DNA from: Spirochaetaceae bacterium | Lineage (GTDB): Bacteria; Spirochaetota; Spirochaetia; Treponematales; Breznakiellaceae | NCBI GenBank assembly: GCA_031284645.1 | Contig: JAITXS010000197.1 | Span: 1-5,342, forward strand | Length of the DNA: 5,342 bases | Direction of reading: 5' to 3' | Part shown: one piece after another, positions 1-5,342 of the stretch | Numbering within the stretch: position 1 is the first letter of the stretch | How the letters are laid out: each line of letters begins with the position of its first letter | The notes under the pieces: generated by a model | What the model saw: only the letters and a program-made list of their open reading frames with translations | What the model was told of the DNA's origin: nothing | The model's database searches: none | Program-made: the position numbers and the translations under genes

Positions 1-59
1 CCTTTATCACCCGAAAGACCTTCAATCCCGTCCAACTGCAAAAAATACGTGCTTGCCAT
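1..59 (-). CDS. Hcp-family (type VI secretion tube-like) protein, N-terminal fragment
   Basis: Only the first 20 residues lie in the window; the gene continues past the left edge. The translation begins MASTYFLQLDGIEG and continues with L-S-G-D-K-G. This matches the usual opening of the Hcp1 family (T6SS_HCP), where a hydrophobic first strand 'FLK(L/I)DGI.GES.D' leads into the beta-barrel. In that family the protein forms hexameric rings that stack into the type VI secretion tube, or is itself secreted. The ATG at 59-57 is well supported: AGGAGGT lies 5 bases upstream and a sigma70-like promoter lies further up. The gene is transcribed divergently from murJ. The family call rests on one short segment, so it could be a more distant Hcp-fold protein. 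No other type VI gene is visible. Confidence that this is a real gene start is high; confidence in the family is moderate. Confidence 0.68.
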   Translation of the reverse strand, partial: MASTYFLQLDGIEGLSGDK

Positions 60-64
60 AATTT

Positions 65-71
65 ACCTCCT
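65..71 (-). promoter_or_regulatory. Strong Shine-Dalgarno of the Hcp-like gene
   Basis: The minus strand reads AGGAGGT here, followed by 5 bases and then the ATG ending at 57. It is the only near-consensus ribosome binding site among the gene starts in this window. It fixes the start of the left-edge gene and suggests efficient translation. Confidence 0.85.
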
Positions 72-91
72 ACAGCAATTCTTTTTTTATT

Positions 92-106
92 TATACTTAA
101 AGTATA
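92..106. repeat. Perfect 15-bp palindrome over the Hcp-like gene's -10 and start site
   Basis: TATACTT (92-98) and AAGTATA (100-106) are exact inverted repeats around a single central base at 99. The right arm contains the -10 box of the minus-strand promoter (101-106), and the left arm covers the expected transcription start near 94. This placement is what a repressor operator would look like. AT-rich palindromes also arise by chance at -10 boxes, so operator function is only inferred. Confidence 0.45.
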
Positions 107-128
107 TACCACTTTGGCCACTTGTCAA
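101..128 (-). promoter_or_regulatory. Sigma70-type promoter of the Hcp-like gene
   Basis: On the minus strand a perfect -35 TTGACA (128-123) is followed by a 16-base spacer and -10 TATACT (106-101). Transcription should start near 94, giving a leader of about 35 bases that contains the AGGAGGT. The spacer holds a CCACTT direct repeat on the plus strand (109-114 and 118-123). Both boxes are close to consensus, so a strong promoter is expected unless the overlapping palindrome is a repression site. Confidence 0.72.
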
Positions 129-194
129 GAAAAATATTTCGACTTTTCAGCCATAAATATTGAAGTATGCAAATTTTTCTAATTAAAGCACTAA

Positions 195-215
195 ATATGC
201 TATGGTACAGCATAT
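195..215. repeat. Inverted repeat in the divergent intergenic region
   Basis: ATATGCT (195-201) and AGCATAT (209-215) are exact 7-base inverted arms separated by 7 bases. The element sits between the two divergent promoters, about 36 bases upstream of the -35 of the murJ promoter. It is too AT-rich and lacks a T-run, so it is not a convincing terminator. A dimeric regulator site is possible but unsupported beyond the symmetry. Confidence 0.3.
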
Positions 216-250
216 GATCGACTCAGTACTTCTTTTTCTCTTTTCGTGCC

Positions 251-278
251 TTGACCATCTTTGCTCCTTTGGTATGCT
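251..278 (+). promoter_or_regulatory. Sigma70-type promoter of murJ
   Basis: TTGACC (251-256), a 16-base spacer and TATGCT (273-278) form a good sigma70-like promoter. Transcription should start near 285, giving a leader of about 40 bases before the murJ ATG. No terminator separates murJ from ftsH, so this promoter may also feed ftsH. Confidence 0.6.
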
Positions 279-324
279 CCTTTCTGCCCTTGTGTAAACC
301 AGCTGTTTTTGAAAGAATGGGGAC

Positions 325-1911
325 ATGGCTCGAGCTTCACTTTTACGCTCCGGATCCGCACTTTCCCTTTTAACCTTAGTTTCACGGGTATTAGGGCTTT
401 TTCGGGAAATGACCAAAGCGGCTTTGCTTGGTACCGGTGCTCTTTCAGATGCGTTTTCCGTTGCGTTTATGCTGCCGAACCTTTTTCGAAGGCTTTTTGC
501 CGAAGGCTCGATAGCTGTTGCTTTTATACCGACATTTAAAGAATATCTGCTGGATGATCATCATAGTGAAATAAAAGAATTTCTCTGCTGTTTTTGGACA
601 TTCCTCTCGTTTTTTGTGTCAATTGCCGTTGCGCTTGGCATTGCCCTCGCACCGTTTATCGTGCCGGTATTCGGTATTGACGCCCTGGATGAGACCGTAC
701 TTTTAACCCGGGTTATGTTCCCGTTTTTGCTCTTTATTTCTGTCGCGGCGTTTTTTCAGGGAATATTAAACAGTATCCATGTATTTGTTCCCTCCGCTTT
801 AGCACCTATTATCTTAAATGTCGTTACGATAGCCGCTTCATGGCTTTTAAGCCCGTACACAAAAAATCCGGCACGCGCAATGGCAATCGGTATTTTTATA
901 GGCGGATTCCTCGAAGCGGCAATTCAATTGCCTTTTATTCTGAAAAAAGGGTTTTCATTTTCATGGGTTCCGCTGATACGAGCAATCCGCAGCCCGGGAA
1001 CAAAAAAAGTACTCCGTTTGATAGGCCCCACGATTATCGGAATGGCGGCGTACCAGTTAAATGATGTCGTCTCAACAGCGCTTGCAGGCGGCGCAGGAAA
1101 CGGCGTTGTCTCAAGCCTGCAATATTCTCTACGTTTACAAGAGTTAATATTAGGCGTTTTTGCCGTGTCTCTGGGAACCGTCCTTTTACCTGATCTTGCG
1201 GAAAAAGCAAAAACACAACACTGGGAGGAATACAACAAACGGCTCTCCGATGCTGTCTCGATCATAGCCCTGATAACCATACCACTGGTTTTTTTTGCCT
1301 TAGCCGCAGGCGAATCACTTATCCGCCTACTCTTTCAAAGCAGAGAATTTGACGAGCAATCCGTGGCGCTCACCCTGTCGGCTTTTACTTTTCATATAAG
1401 CGGACTGTTTTTTATCGCCGTAAACAGAATACTTGCCCCTGCCTTCTACGCGCAAAGCGATTCAGTTTCACCGACCCTCGCCGGCCTGATTTCTTTTGCC
1501 GTAAACATATTGCTTGCCTTTGCCCTTGTCGGCCCCATGAAAGGCGGAGGTATCGCACTGGCCCTTTCTATTGCCGGATTTGTTAATACGATGTTCCTGT
1601 TTTTGTTTTTTAGAAAAAATAAAAACATTAGGCTCAAGCCTCTTTTACACAATTCAAGTTTATATGTGATAAAAATTATTATGATTTCAATAGCCGCGAT
1701 GTGCCCGCTTCTCTTTATATCGCCGTTTACCCGCCGGTTTATCTCGTCTTTTAATATCAGCAACCGGCTCTGGACTCAGGCTGTCCCGCTTACCGTCCAT
1801 TTTTTGATATTTGCGGCCATAGCTCTTTTCTTGTTGATTCTGACACGGGATAAGTATATAAAAACAATTTTTGCGCTTTTTAAAAAAGACAAAAAAACAA
1901 AACAGGCGTAA
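325..1911 (+). CDS. murJ: MurJ lipid II flippase (MviN family)
   Basis: MurJ is the integral inner-membrane protein that moves lipid II, the peptidoglycan precursor, to the outer face of the cytoplasmic membrane. The 528 residues are strongly hydrophobic throughout, as expected for the 14-helix MOP-superfamily fold, and the length is normal. The family's hallmark N-terminus is intact: SRVLGLFRE, then SDAF, then PNLFRRLFAEG. R21, R27, D42, R55, R56 and E60 line up, with a constant offset of 3, with R18, R24, D39, R52, R53 and E57 of E. coli MurJ. R270, in YSLRLQEL, matches the conserved cavity arginine of helix 8. The tail after the last helix is lysine-rich (residues about 509-528). The start is forced: an in-frame stop lies at 310-312 and no other start codon follows it. 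The Shine-Dalgarno is poor, with only GGGGA abutting the ATG. ftsH follows after 72 bases. Confidence 0.95.
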   Translation: MARASLLRSGSALSLLTLVSRVLGLFREMTKAALLGTGALSDAFSVAFMLPNLFRRLFAEGSIAVAFIPTFKEYLLDDHHSEIKEFLCCFWTFLSFFVSIAVALGIALAPFIVPVFGIDALDETVLLTRVMFPFLLFISVAAFFQGILNSIHVFVPSALAPIILNVVTIAASWLLSPYTKNPARAMAIGIFIGGFLEAAIQLPFILKKGFSFSWVPLIRAIRSPGTKKVLRLIGPTIIGMAAYQLNDVVSTALAGGAGNGVVSSLQYSLRLQELILGVFAVSLGTVLLPDLAEKAKTQHWEEYNKRLSDAVSIIALITIPLVFFALAAGESLIRLLFQSREFDEQSVALTLSAFTFHISGLFFIAVNRILAPAFYAQSDSVSPTLAGLISFAVNILLAFALVGPMKGGGIALALSIAGFVNTMFLFLFFRKNKNIRLKPLLHNSSLYVIKIIMISIAAMCPLLFISPFTRRFISSFNISNRLWTQAVPLTVHFLIFAAIALFLLILTRDKYIKTIFALFKKDKKTKQA

Positions 1912-1947
1912 AAAGAGAGTAAATTTCCCCGATAGTGCCTTTGCATA

Positions 1948-1976
1948 TTGAATTTAAACACCCTTCGTTTTAGAAT
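1948..1976 (+). promoter_or_regulatory. Promoter immediately upstream of ftsH, predicting a leaderless mRNA
   Basis: TTGAAT (1948-1953), a 17-base spacer and TAGAAT (1971-1976) match sigma70 boxes at 4/6 and 5/6 positions. The expected start of transcription is about 1983, one base before the ATG at 1984. The mRNA would therefore have essentially no 5' leader, which agrees with the lack of any Shine-Dalgarno before that ATG. ftsH could be made both from this promoter and by read-through from murJ. Confidence 0.5.
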
Positions 1977-1983
1977 TAACATA

Positions 1984-3864
1984 ATGAACAATAATCTTCC
2001 GCAAGGGAATCCCGACGGATTAAATAAAAATTTTAAACCAAATTACGGACTTCTCTTTTTTTTAGTCGCGCTTGCGGCGCTTGGATTTTTTTATATGCGC
2101 TCGGCTTCCGCATCGTTTGTCTCCGTTGCATACACTGATTTTATCAATTTACTGAATGATGAAAGCAGAAAACCTGTTACGGTTACTATCGTCAATAATG
2201 AAAAAATCGAATGGAGGGACAGGGGAGCACAAGGCACGGAAGTCCACCAAACAATCATTCCGTACAATGATCCGGCGCTCTTACCTTTGCTTGAGGAAAA
2301 AGGCATTCGTGTTGTCGGGGCGGAAGCTCAGATCAGCTGGCTGCGGCTTGTCCTCGAGATTTTACCCTGGCTCATCGGTTTTTGTTTTGTTATCATGATT
2401 ATCCGCAGTATGCAGGCAAACGCACCCGGAGGTCGTGGCTTCAACTTCGGAAAGAGCCGTGCCAAACGTTATGACGGACAAGGGAAAAAGATTACTTTTG
2501 CCGATGTCGCGGGACAAAACGAAGCAAAAACGGAGCTGCAAGAGGTCGTGAGTTTTCTCAAAGACCCGGATAAATTTACAAAAATGGGAGCAAAAATCCC
2601 GAAGGGAGTCCTCCTTGTGGGTATGCCCGGCACGGGCAAAACACTCATGGCCCGCGCCGTTGCCGGAGAGGCAGGCGTTGACTACTTCCATATGTCAGGC
2701 TCTGATTTTGTCGAGATGTTTGTCGGTGTGGGAGCAAGCCGCGTCCGCGATCTTTTTGAACAGGGACGCAAACACAGCCCCTGTATCATTTTTATTGACG
2801 AACTTGACGCAGTCGGACGGGTGCGCGGAGCGGGCTATGGCGGCGGGCATGATGAACGGGAGCAGACGCTTAATCAGATGCTTGTTGAAATGGATGGCTT
2901 TGACTCAAAAGAAGGCATCATCATTCTTGCCGCCACAAACCGTCCCGATGTACTTGATCCGGCCTTACTCCGCCCGGGGCGTTTTGACAGACAGGTTGTT
3001 ATCGCGATGCCGGACATTAACGAACGCAAGGCAATTTTAACAATCCACAGTAAAAAAGTAAAAATCGCGGAAGACGTAGACCTTTCCCGTGTCGCACGGG
3101 CTACACCCGGAATGAGCGGTGCAGACCTCGCGAATCTTGTCAACGAATCGGCACTTCTTGCGGCTCGAAAAGACAAAAAAAGTGTTGAAATGACCGATTT
3201 TGAGGACGCGCGGGATAAGATTCTGATGGGTGTTGCCCGAACAACGCTTGCAATATCCGAAAAAGAGCGGAAGATGACGGCTGTCCACGAAGCCGGACAC
3301 GCTTTATTGCACTATTTTCTGCCGAATTCGGATCCCCTGCACAAGGTTACGATTATTCCCCACGGACGCGCCCTTGGAATGGCGATCTCCTTGCCGGAAG
3401 AGGATAGTTTCAGCAGGACAAAGGGCTGGATTGAAGATAGAATTTCAATCTGCTATGGCGGTTGGCTTGCCGAAAAGCTTATTTACAATGAGACAACAAC
3501 AGGAACCCAGCAGGATTTGGCGCAGGCTACCGAAATGGCACGGAATATGGTCTGTGAATGGGGTATGTCCGATGAAATAGGCCCCATCACCTTCGGACAG
3601 GAAGATAAGCCTATTTTTATCGGCAAAGAAATTGCGCGGCATAAAGATTATTCCGAGGAAACATCCCGCCACATTGACGGGGCAATAAAACGAGTTCTTG
3701 ACGAAGCACGGGAGCGTGCAGGAAATATCCTTACCACACACCGGCAGAAGTTGGAAAAACTCTCCGATACGCTTTTTGAACGGGAGACACTCATTGATAA
3801 TGAGGTAAGACGTATTTTAGACTTGCCGGAACGGGAAGACAAGCTGGCAATGACCAAGGCATAA
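1984..3864 (+). CDS. ftsH: FtsH ATP-dependent zinc metalloprotease
   Basis: FtsH is a membrane-anchored hexameric AAA+ protease that extracts and degrades membrane and short-lived cytosolic proteins. From the ATG at 1984 it has 626 residues, a normal length. Order: short N-terminal tail, TM1 (about 22-38), periplasmic domain of about 80 residues, TM2 (about 120-140), AAA+ domain, peptidase domain. Visible motifs: Walker A GMPGTGKT (213-220), pore loop F246-V247-G248, Walker B with D272 and E273, second region of homology with N319 and arginine fingers R330 and R333, zinc site HEAGH (435-439), and third zinc ligand D511 in TGTQQDL. All catalytic residues are present. Walker A has Met where FtsH usually has Pro, and the peptidase domain reads YGGW where GGR is usual. 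A TTG at 1948 would add 12 residues, but it lies on the -35 box of the promoter and has no ribosome binding site; ATG 1984 is preferred. It lies 72 bases after murJ and is probably cotranscribed with it. Confidence 0.96.
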   Translation: MNNNLPQGNPDGLNKNFKPNYGLLFFLVALAALGFFYMRSASASFVSVAYTDFINLLNDESRKPVTVTIVNNEKIEWRDRGAQGTEVHQTIIPYNDPALLPLLEEKGIRVVGAEAQISWLRLVLEILPWLIGFCFVIMIIRSMQANAPGGRGFNFGKSRAKRYDGQGKKITFADVAGQNEAKTELQEVVSFLKDPDKFTKMGAKIPKGVLLVGMPGTGKTLMARAVAGEAGVDYFHMSGSDFVEMFVGVGASRVRDLFEQGRKHSPCIIFIDELDAVGRVRGAGYGGGHDEREQTLNQMLVEMDGFDSKEGIIILAATNRPDVLDPALLRPGRFDRQVVIAMPDINERKAILTIHSKKVKIAEDVDLSRVARATPGMSGADLANLVNESALLAARKDKKSVEMTDFEDARDKILMGVARTTLAISEKERKMTAVHEAGHALLHYFLPNSDPLHKVTIIPHGRALGMAISLPEEDSFSRTKGWIEDRISICYGGWLAEKLIYNETTTGTQQDLAQATEMARNMVCEWGMSDEIGPITFGQEDKPIFIGKEIARHKDYSEETSRHIDGAIKRVLDEARERAGNILTTHRQKLEKLSDTLFERETLIDNEVRRILDLPEREDKLAMTKA

Positions 3865-3878
3865 AACGAACGGGAAAA

Positions 3879-3912
3879 CGGTAATTCTCATTAATACCAG
3901 TGAGAATTACCG
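3879..3912. terminator. Bidirectional hairpin between convergent ftsH and mscS
   Basis: CGGTAATTCTCA (3879-3890) and TGAGAATTACCG (3901-3912) form a perfect 12-bp stem around a 10-base loop. It lies 14 bases after the ftsH stop and 25 bases after the stop of the convergent mscS gene. On the minus strand the stem is followed at once by TTTT, as in an intrinsic terminator. On the plus strand the nearest T-run (TTTTT, 3924-3928) starts 11 bases after the stem, so termination of ftsH may be weaker. Confidence 0.75.
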
Positions 3913-3937
3913 GCAACCGATAATTTTTGTTTAAAAA

Positions 3938-5089
3938 TCACCCTATATCGTTTCCGCCTGCCGGTTTTATCACGTCCTGTGATACCGAAATATCTGCTTC
4001 CTCAAAACGGCGGATAATTTCAAGGTTCACTTTATTTATCGTCTCCCAGTAATCCTCATCTTTTGCGACAAAAAAGACAAAAGTTATTTTATAGAGCCCG
4101 TAATTAACTGTGGAAAGGGAAGCGATAGAGGGAGCGCCAAGCTTTAAGCCCTCCGGACGCACGTTCTTTAAAATTAAAACAGCCTTTTTTATTTTTTCAT
4201 ATCCGTTTGAGGCGCGAACATTGATTATCTCCACGATTTTTGTATGCGGCTCCGAGCTGACATTCTGAATTGGGTAGCGCGTAAAAAAACTGTTCGGAAT
4301 GGTAATTATACGGTTATCAAGCGTTTGAATTCGGCTTATTCTAAGTCCCATATCAATCACCCTGCCATCAAAGATAGTGTCTGTCGAGTCTATGATTTTG
4401 ATGCGGTCGTTCAGATGAAAAGGTTTGTCTATAAAAACGCTGATTGAACCAAAGACATTCTCAAGAGTCGCTTTGGAGGCAAGCGCGATTGCGGCACCAC
4501 CGATACCAAGCCCCGCAAGGATTGTGTTAATATTGTAGCCAAGAGTGTTGACAATTAATAAGGCGGGAATCATACACATTATAATCGTTACAAAATTTTG
4601 TATAAGCTTCCTGAGCTCAATTTGGGTAAGAGCGACATTACCCCTCTCGGTAATCTCTCCGGCTCTGCTGTCCGGCGAAACAGGCAGGGCGTAAACACAG
4701 CGCCTTATAACTGTATTGATAAGTTTAGCCGCTATCCTAAAGATAAGAATGATGAATATACAGGTAAGGATTTTATCTTCCCATAGTTCAAATTCATGGC
4801 TAAAGGTCAATTGCTCGGATCCCAAAAAAATACCGGCAAGAACAAAAAGAAAGACAAGCGGCAGGCGGATCTGGGTGAATATCCTGTTTTTCACCGTATC
4901 ACATTCAGCTTCTGCGGCGTTCTCTTTAGATACCGGAGTTTTTAAGAAACCTTCCAGAATTTTTTTTGAAATGGCTGCGGCGATCATCCCGATAATAAAC
5001 CCGCCGGTAATAAACACAAGTGCGACAAGCCATTGCTTTACCGGATTATTTAAAAACATGATACCTGATAGTTTGTGTATAGCGTCCAT
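3938..5089 (-). CDS. MscS-family mechanosensitive ion channel
   Basis: Small-conductance mechanosensitive channels open when membrane tension rises and release ions and solutes after osmotic downshock. The 383 residues show about five membrane segments: 20-40, 75-91, 105-127, 163-182 and the pore helix at about 185-213. The pore helix is rich in Gly and Ala (LAGLGIGGAAIALASKATLE), as in E. coli MscS. It is followed by the MscS beta domain (VFGSISVFIDKPFHLNDRIKI, then a conserved RIITIPNSFF at 260-269) and a C-terminal alpha/beta domain to about 375. Two extra N-terminal helices relative to the three-helix E. coli MscS make it a longer, YnaI-like member. The start is uncertain. ATG at 5089 has no Shine-Dalgarno and lies only about 3 bases after the predicted transcription start. 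ATG at 5059 (residue 11) has AGGT 3 bases upstream and would keep all membrane segments. It converges on ftsH and appears to be a single-gene unit. Confidence 0.92.
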   Translation of the reverse strand: MDAIHKLSGIMFLNNPVKQWLVALVFITGGFIIGMIAAAISKKILEGFLKTPVSKENAAEAECDTVKNRIFTQIRLPLVFLFVLAGIFLGSEQLTFSHEFELWEDKILTCIFIILIFRIAAKLINTVIRRCVYALPVSPDSRAGEITERGNVALTQIELRKLIQNFVTIIMCMIPALLIVNTLGYNINTILAGLGIGGAAIALASKATLENVFGSISVFIDKPFHLNDRIKIIDSTDTIFDGRVIDMGLRISRIQTLDNRIITIPNSFFTRYPIQNVSSEPHTKIVEIINVRASNGYEKIKKAVLILKNVRPEGLKLGAPSIASLSTVNYGLYKITFVFFVAKDEDYWETINKVNLEIIRRFEEADISVSQDVIKPAGGNDIG

Positions 5090-5098
5090 AACAGGCTT

Positions 5099-5127
5099 AT
5101 TATAAACAAAATCCCGCGATTAAGAAA
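5099..5127 (-). promoter_or_regulatory. Probable mscS promoter with perfect -10
   Basis: The minus strand carries a perfect TATAAT (5104-5099). Seventeen bases upstream is TTTCTT (5127-5122), a poor -35. Transcription would start near 5092, only about 3 bases before the ATG at 5089. Either the mRNA is nearly leaderless or translation starts at the internal ATG at 5059. The weak -35 suggests that an activator or another sigma factor may be needed. Confidence 0.45.
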
Positions 5128-5153
5128 GACACTCAGCAATTCTCCGCCAATTC

Positions 5154-5167
5154 GTGTTTTAAAACAC
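5154..5167. repeat. 14-bp perfect palindrome upstream of mscS
   Basis: GTGTTTTAAAACAC is exactly self-complementary. It is flanked by CAAT (5148-5151) and ATTG (5168-5171), which extend the symmetry if a two-base offset is allowed. Its TTAAAAC half (5159-5165) recurs at 5173-5179, 14 bases on. It lies about 27 bases upstream of the weak mscS -35, a position suited to an activator site. Regulatory function is inferred from symmetry and position only. The rest of the 5090-5232 gap shows only a weak hairpin (TCTGT/ACAGA on the minus strand, near 5195-5212) and no gene. Confidence 0.35.
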
Positions 5168-5232
5168 ATTGCTTAAAACGAGTTCGGGGGCTGATCTGTA
5201 CTCAAAACAGAAGTCCTTTCCATACAAGAAAA

Positions 5233-5342
5233 TCAGTCTTGGCGCTGCCGCCATAGATCTTCAATTTGTTTTTCTTCTTCGGTTAAAGCTTCTTTTCGGT
5301 AGTGTGTAAAGCGGCGTTCTTTAAGGTCTTCCATGCTTTTTA
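5233..5342 (-). CDS. Unidentified protein, C-terminal fragment
   Basis: The minus-strand frame is open from the right edge to a TGA at 5235-5233. The visible part ends with about 35 residues that are very rich in charge: an ATG at 5334 begins MEDLKERRFTHYRKEALTEE, followed by EKQIEDLWRQRQD. The stretch looks helical and soluble. The ATG at 5334 lacks a Shine-Dalgarno and the frame stays open upstream of it, so this is more likely the tail of a larger gene than a 33-residue protein. I do not recognise the family. It has the same orientation as mscS, but the 143-base gap and the separate mscS promoter argue that they are not tightly coupled. Confidence 0.5.
   Translation of the reverse strand, partial: KSMEDLKERRFTHYRKEALTEEEKQIEDLWRQRQD

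Noticed and set aside
195..215. Inverted repeat as an intrinsic terminator
   Set aside because: The stem has mostly A-T pairs, no T-run follows, and no gene ends nearby.
183..416. Minus-strand open frame of 77 codons spanning the murJ start
   Set aside because: It overlaps the murJ N-terminus and promoter, has no ribosome binding site and a composition typical of antisense reading of a hydrophobic gene.
261..539. Plus-strand open frame of 92 codons overlapping the start of murJ
   Set aside because: It is an out-of-frame shadow of murJ, is rich in Cys and Phe, and begins upstream of the likely transcription start.
924..1280. Minus-strand open frame of 118 codons inside murJ
   Set aside because: It is antisense to conserved MurJ codons, without a start signal or recognisable domain.
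1912..1947. Possible terminator between murJ and ftsH
   Set aside because: No stem-loop with a T-run is present; the gap is simply AT-rich.
1948..1983. TTG start adding 12 residues to FtsH
   Set aside because: No Shine-Dalgarno precedes it, it coincides with the -35 box of the ftsH promoter, and the ATG at 1984 gives a normal FtsH N-terminus.
2615..3040. Plus-strand open frame of 141 codons inside ftsH
   Set aside because: It is a frame-shifted shadow across the conserved AAA+ region; the main frame carries all motifs.
4716..5105. Plus-strand open frame of 129 codons opposite mscS
   Set aside because: It is antisense to the MscS membrane helices and has no domain or ribosome binding site of its own.

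Overview
The window looks like ordinary chromosomal DNA of a bacterium with an outer membrane and mid-range GC. The protein sequences look most like those of a spirochete, probably Treponema-like. That assignment rests on the flavour of the MurJ and FtsH sequences and is an inference; no rRNA or other marker in the window fixes it.

Layout, left to right: (1) The first 59 bases are the N-terminal end of a minus-strand gene that runs off the left edge. Its first 20 residues fit the start of the Hcp family (type VI secretion tube protein fold). It has a textbook Shine-Dalgarno sequence, a good sigma70-type promoter, and a perfect palindrome over the -10 box. (2) A divergent intergenic region (60-324) separates it from a plus-strand pair and carries a good promoter for the first of them. 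(3) murJ (325-1911) encodes the lipid II flippase. (4) ftsH (1984-3864) encodes the membrane-bound ATP-dependent zinc protease; it follows with no terminator in between, but has its own promoter placed so that the transcript would start at, or within a few bases of, the ATG. (5) A 12-bp perfect hairpin at 3879-3912 separates ftsH from a convergent minus-strand gene. (6) That gene (3938-5089) is an MscS-family mechanosensitive channel. (7) A 143-base gap upstream of it contains a TATAAT box very close to the annotated ATG and a 14-bp palindrome. (8) The right edge holds the C-terminal end of an unidentified minus-strand gene, with a stop at 5233-5235.

Functionally the three complete genes all act at the cytoplasmic membrane: MurJ exports the peptidoglycan precursor, FtsH degrades membrane and regulatory proteins, and the MscS channel releases osmotic pressure. 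They fit a cell-envelope maintenance neighbourhood. Nothing in the window shows a mobile element, CRISPR array, RNA gene or a clearly new system. The points worth a second look are the Hcp-like gene outside any visible type VI cluster, the predicted leaderless or nearly leaderless starts of ftsH and mscS, and the palindromes at the promoters.
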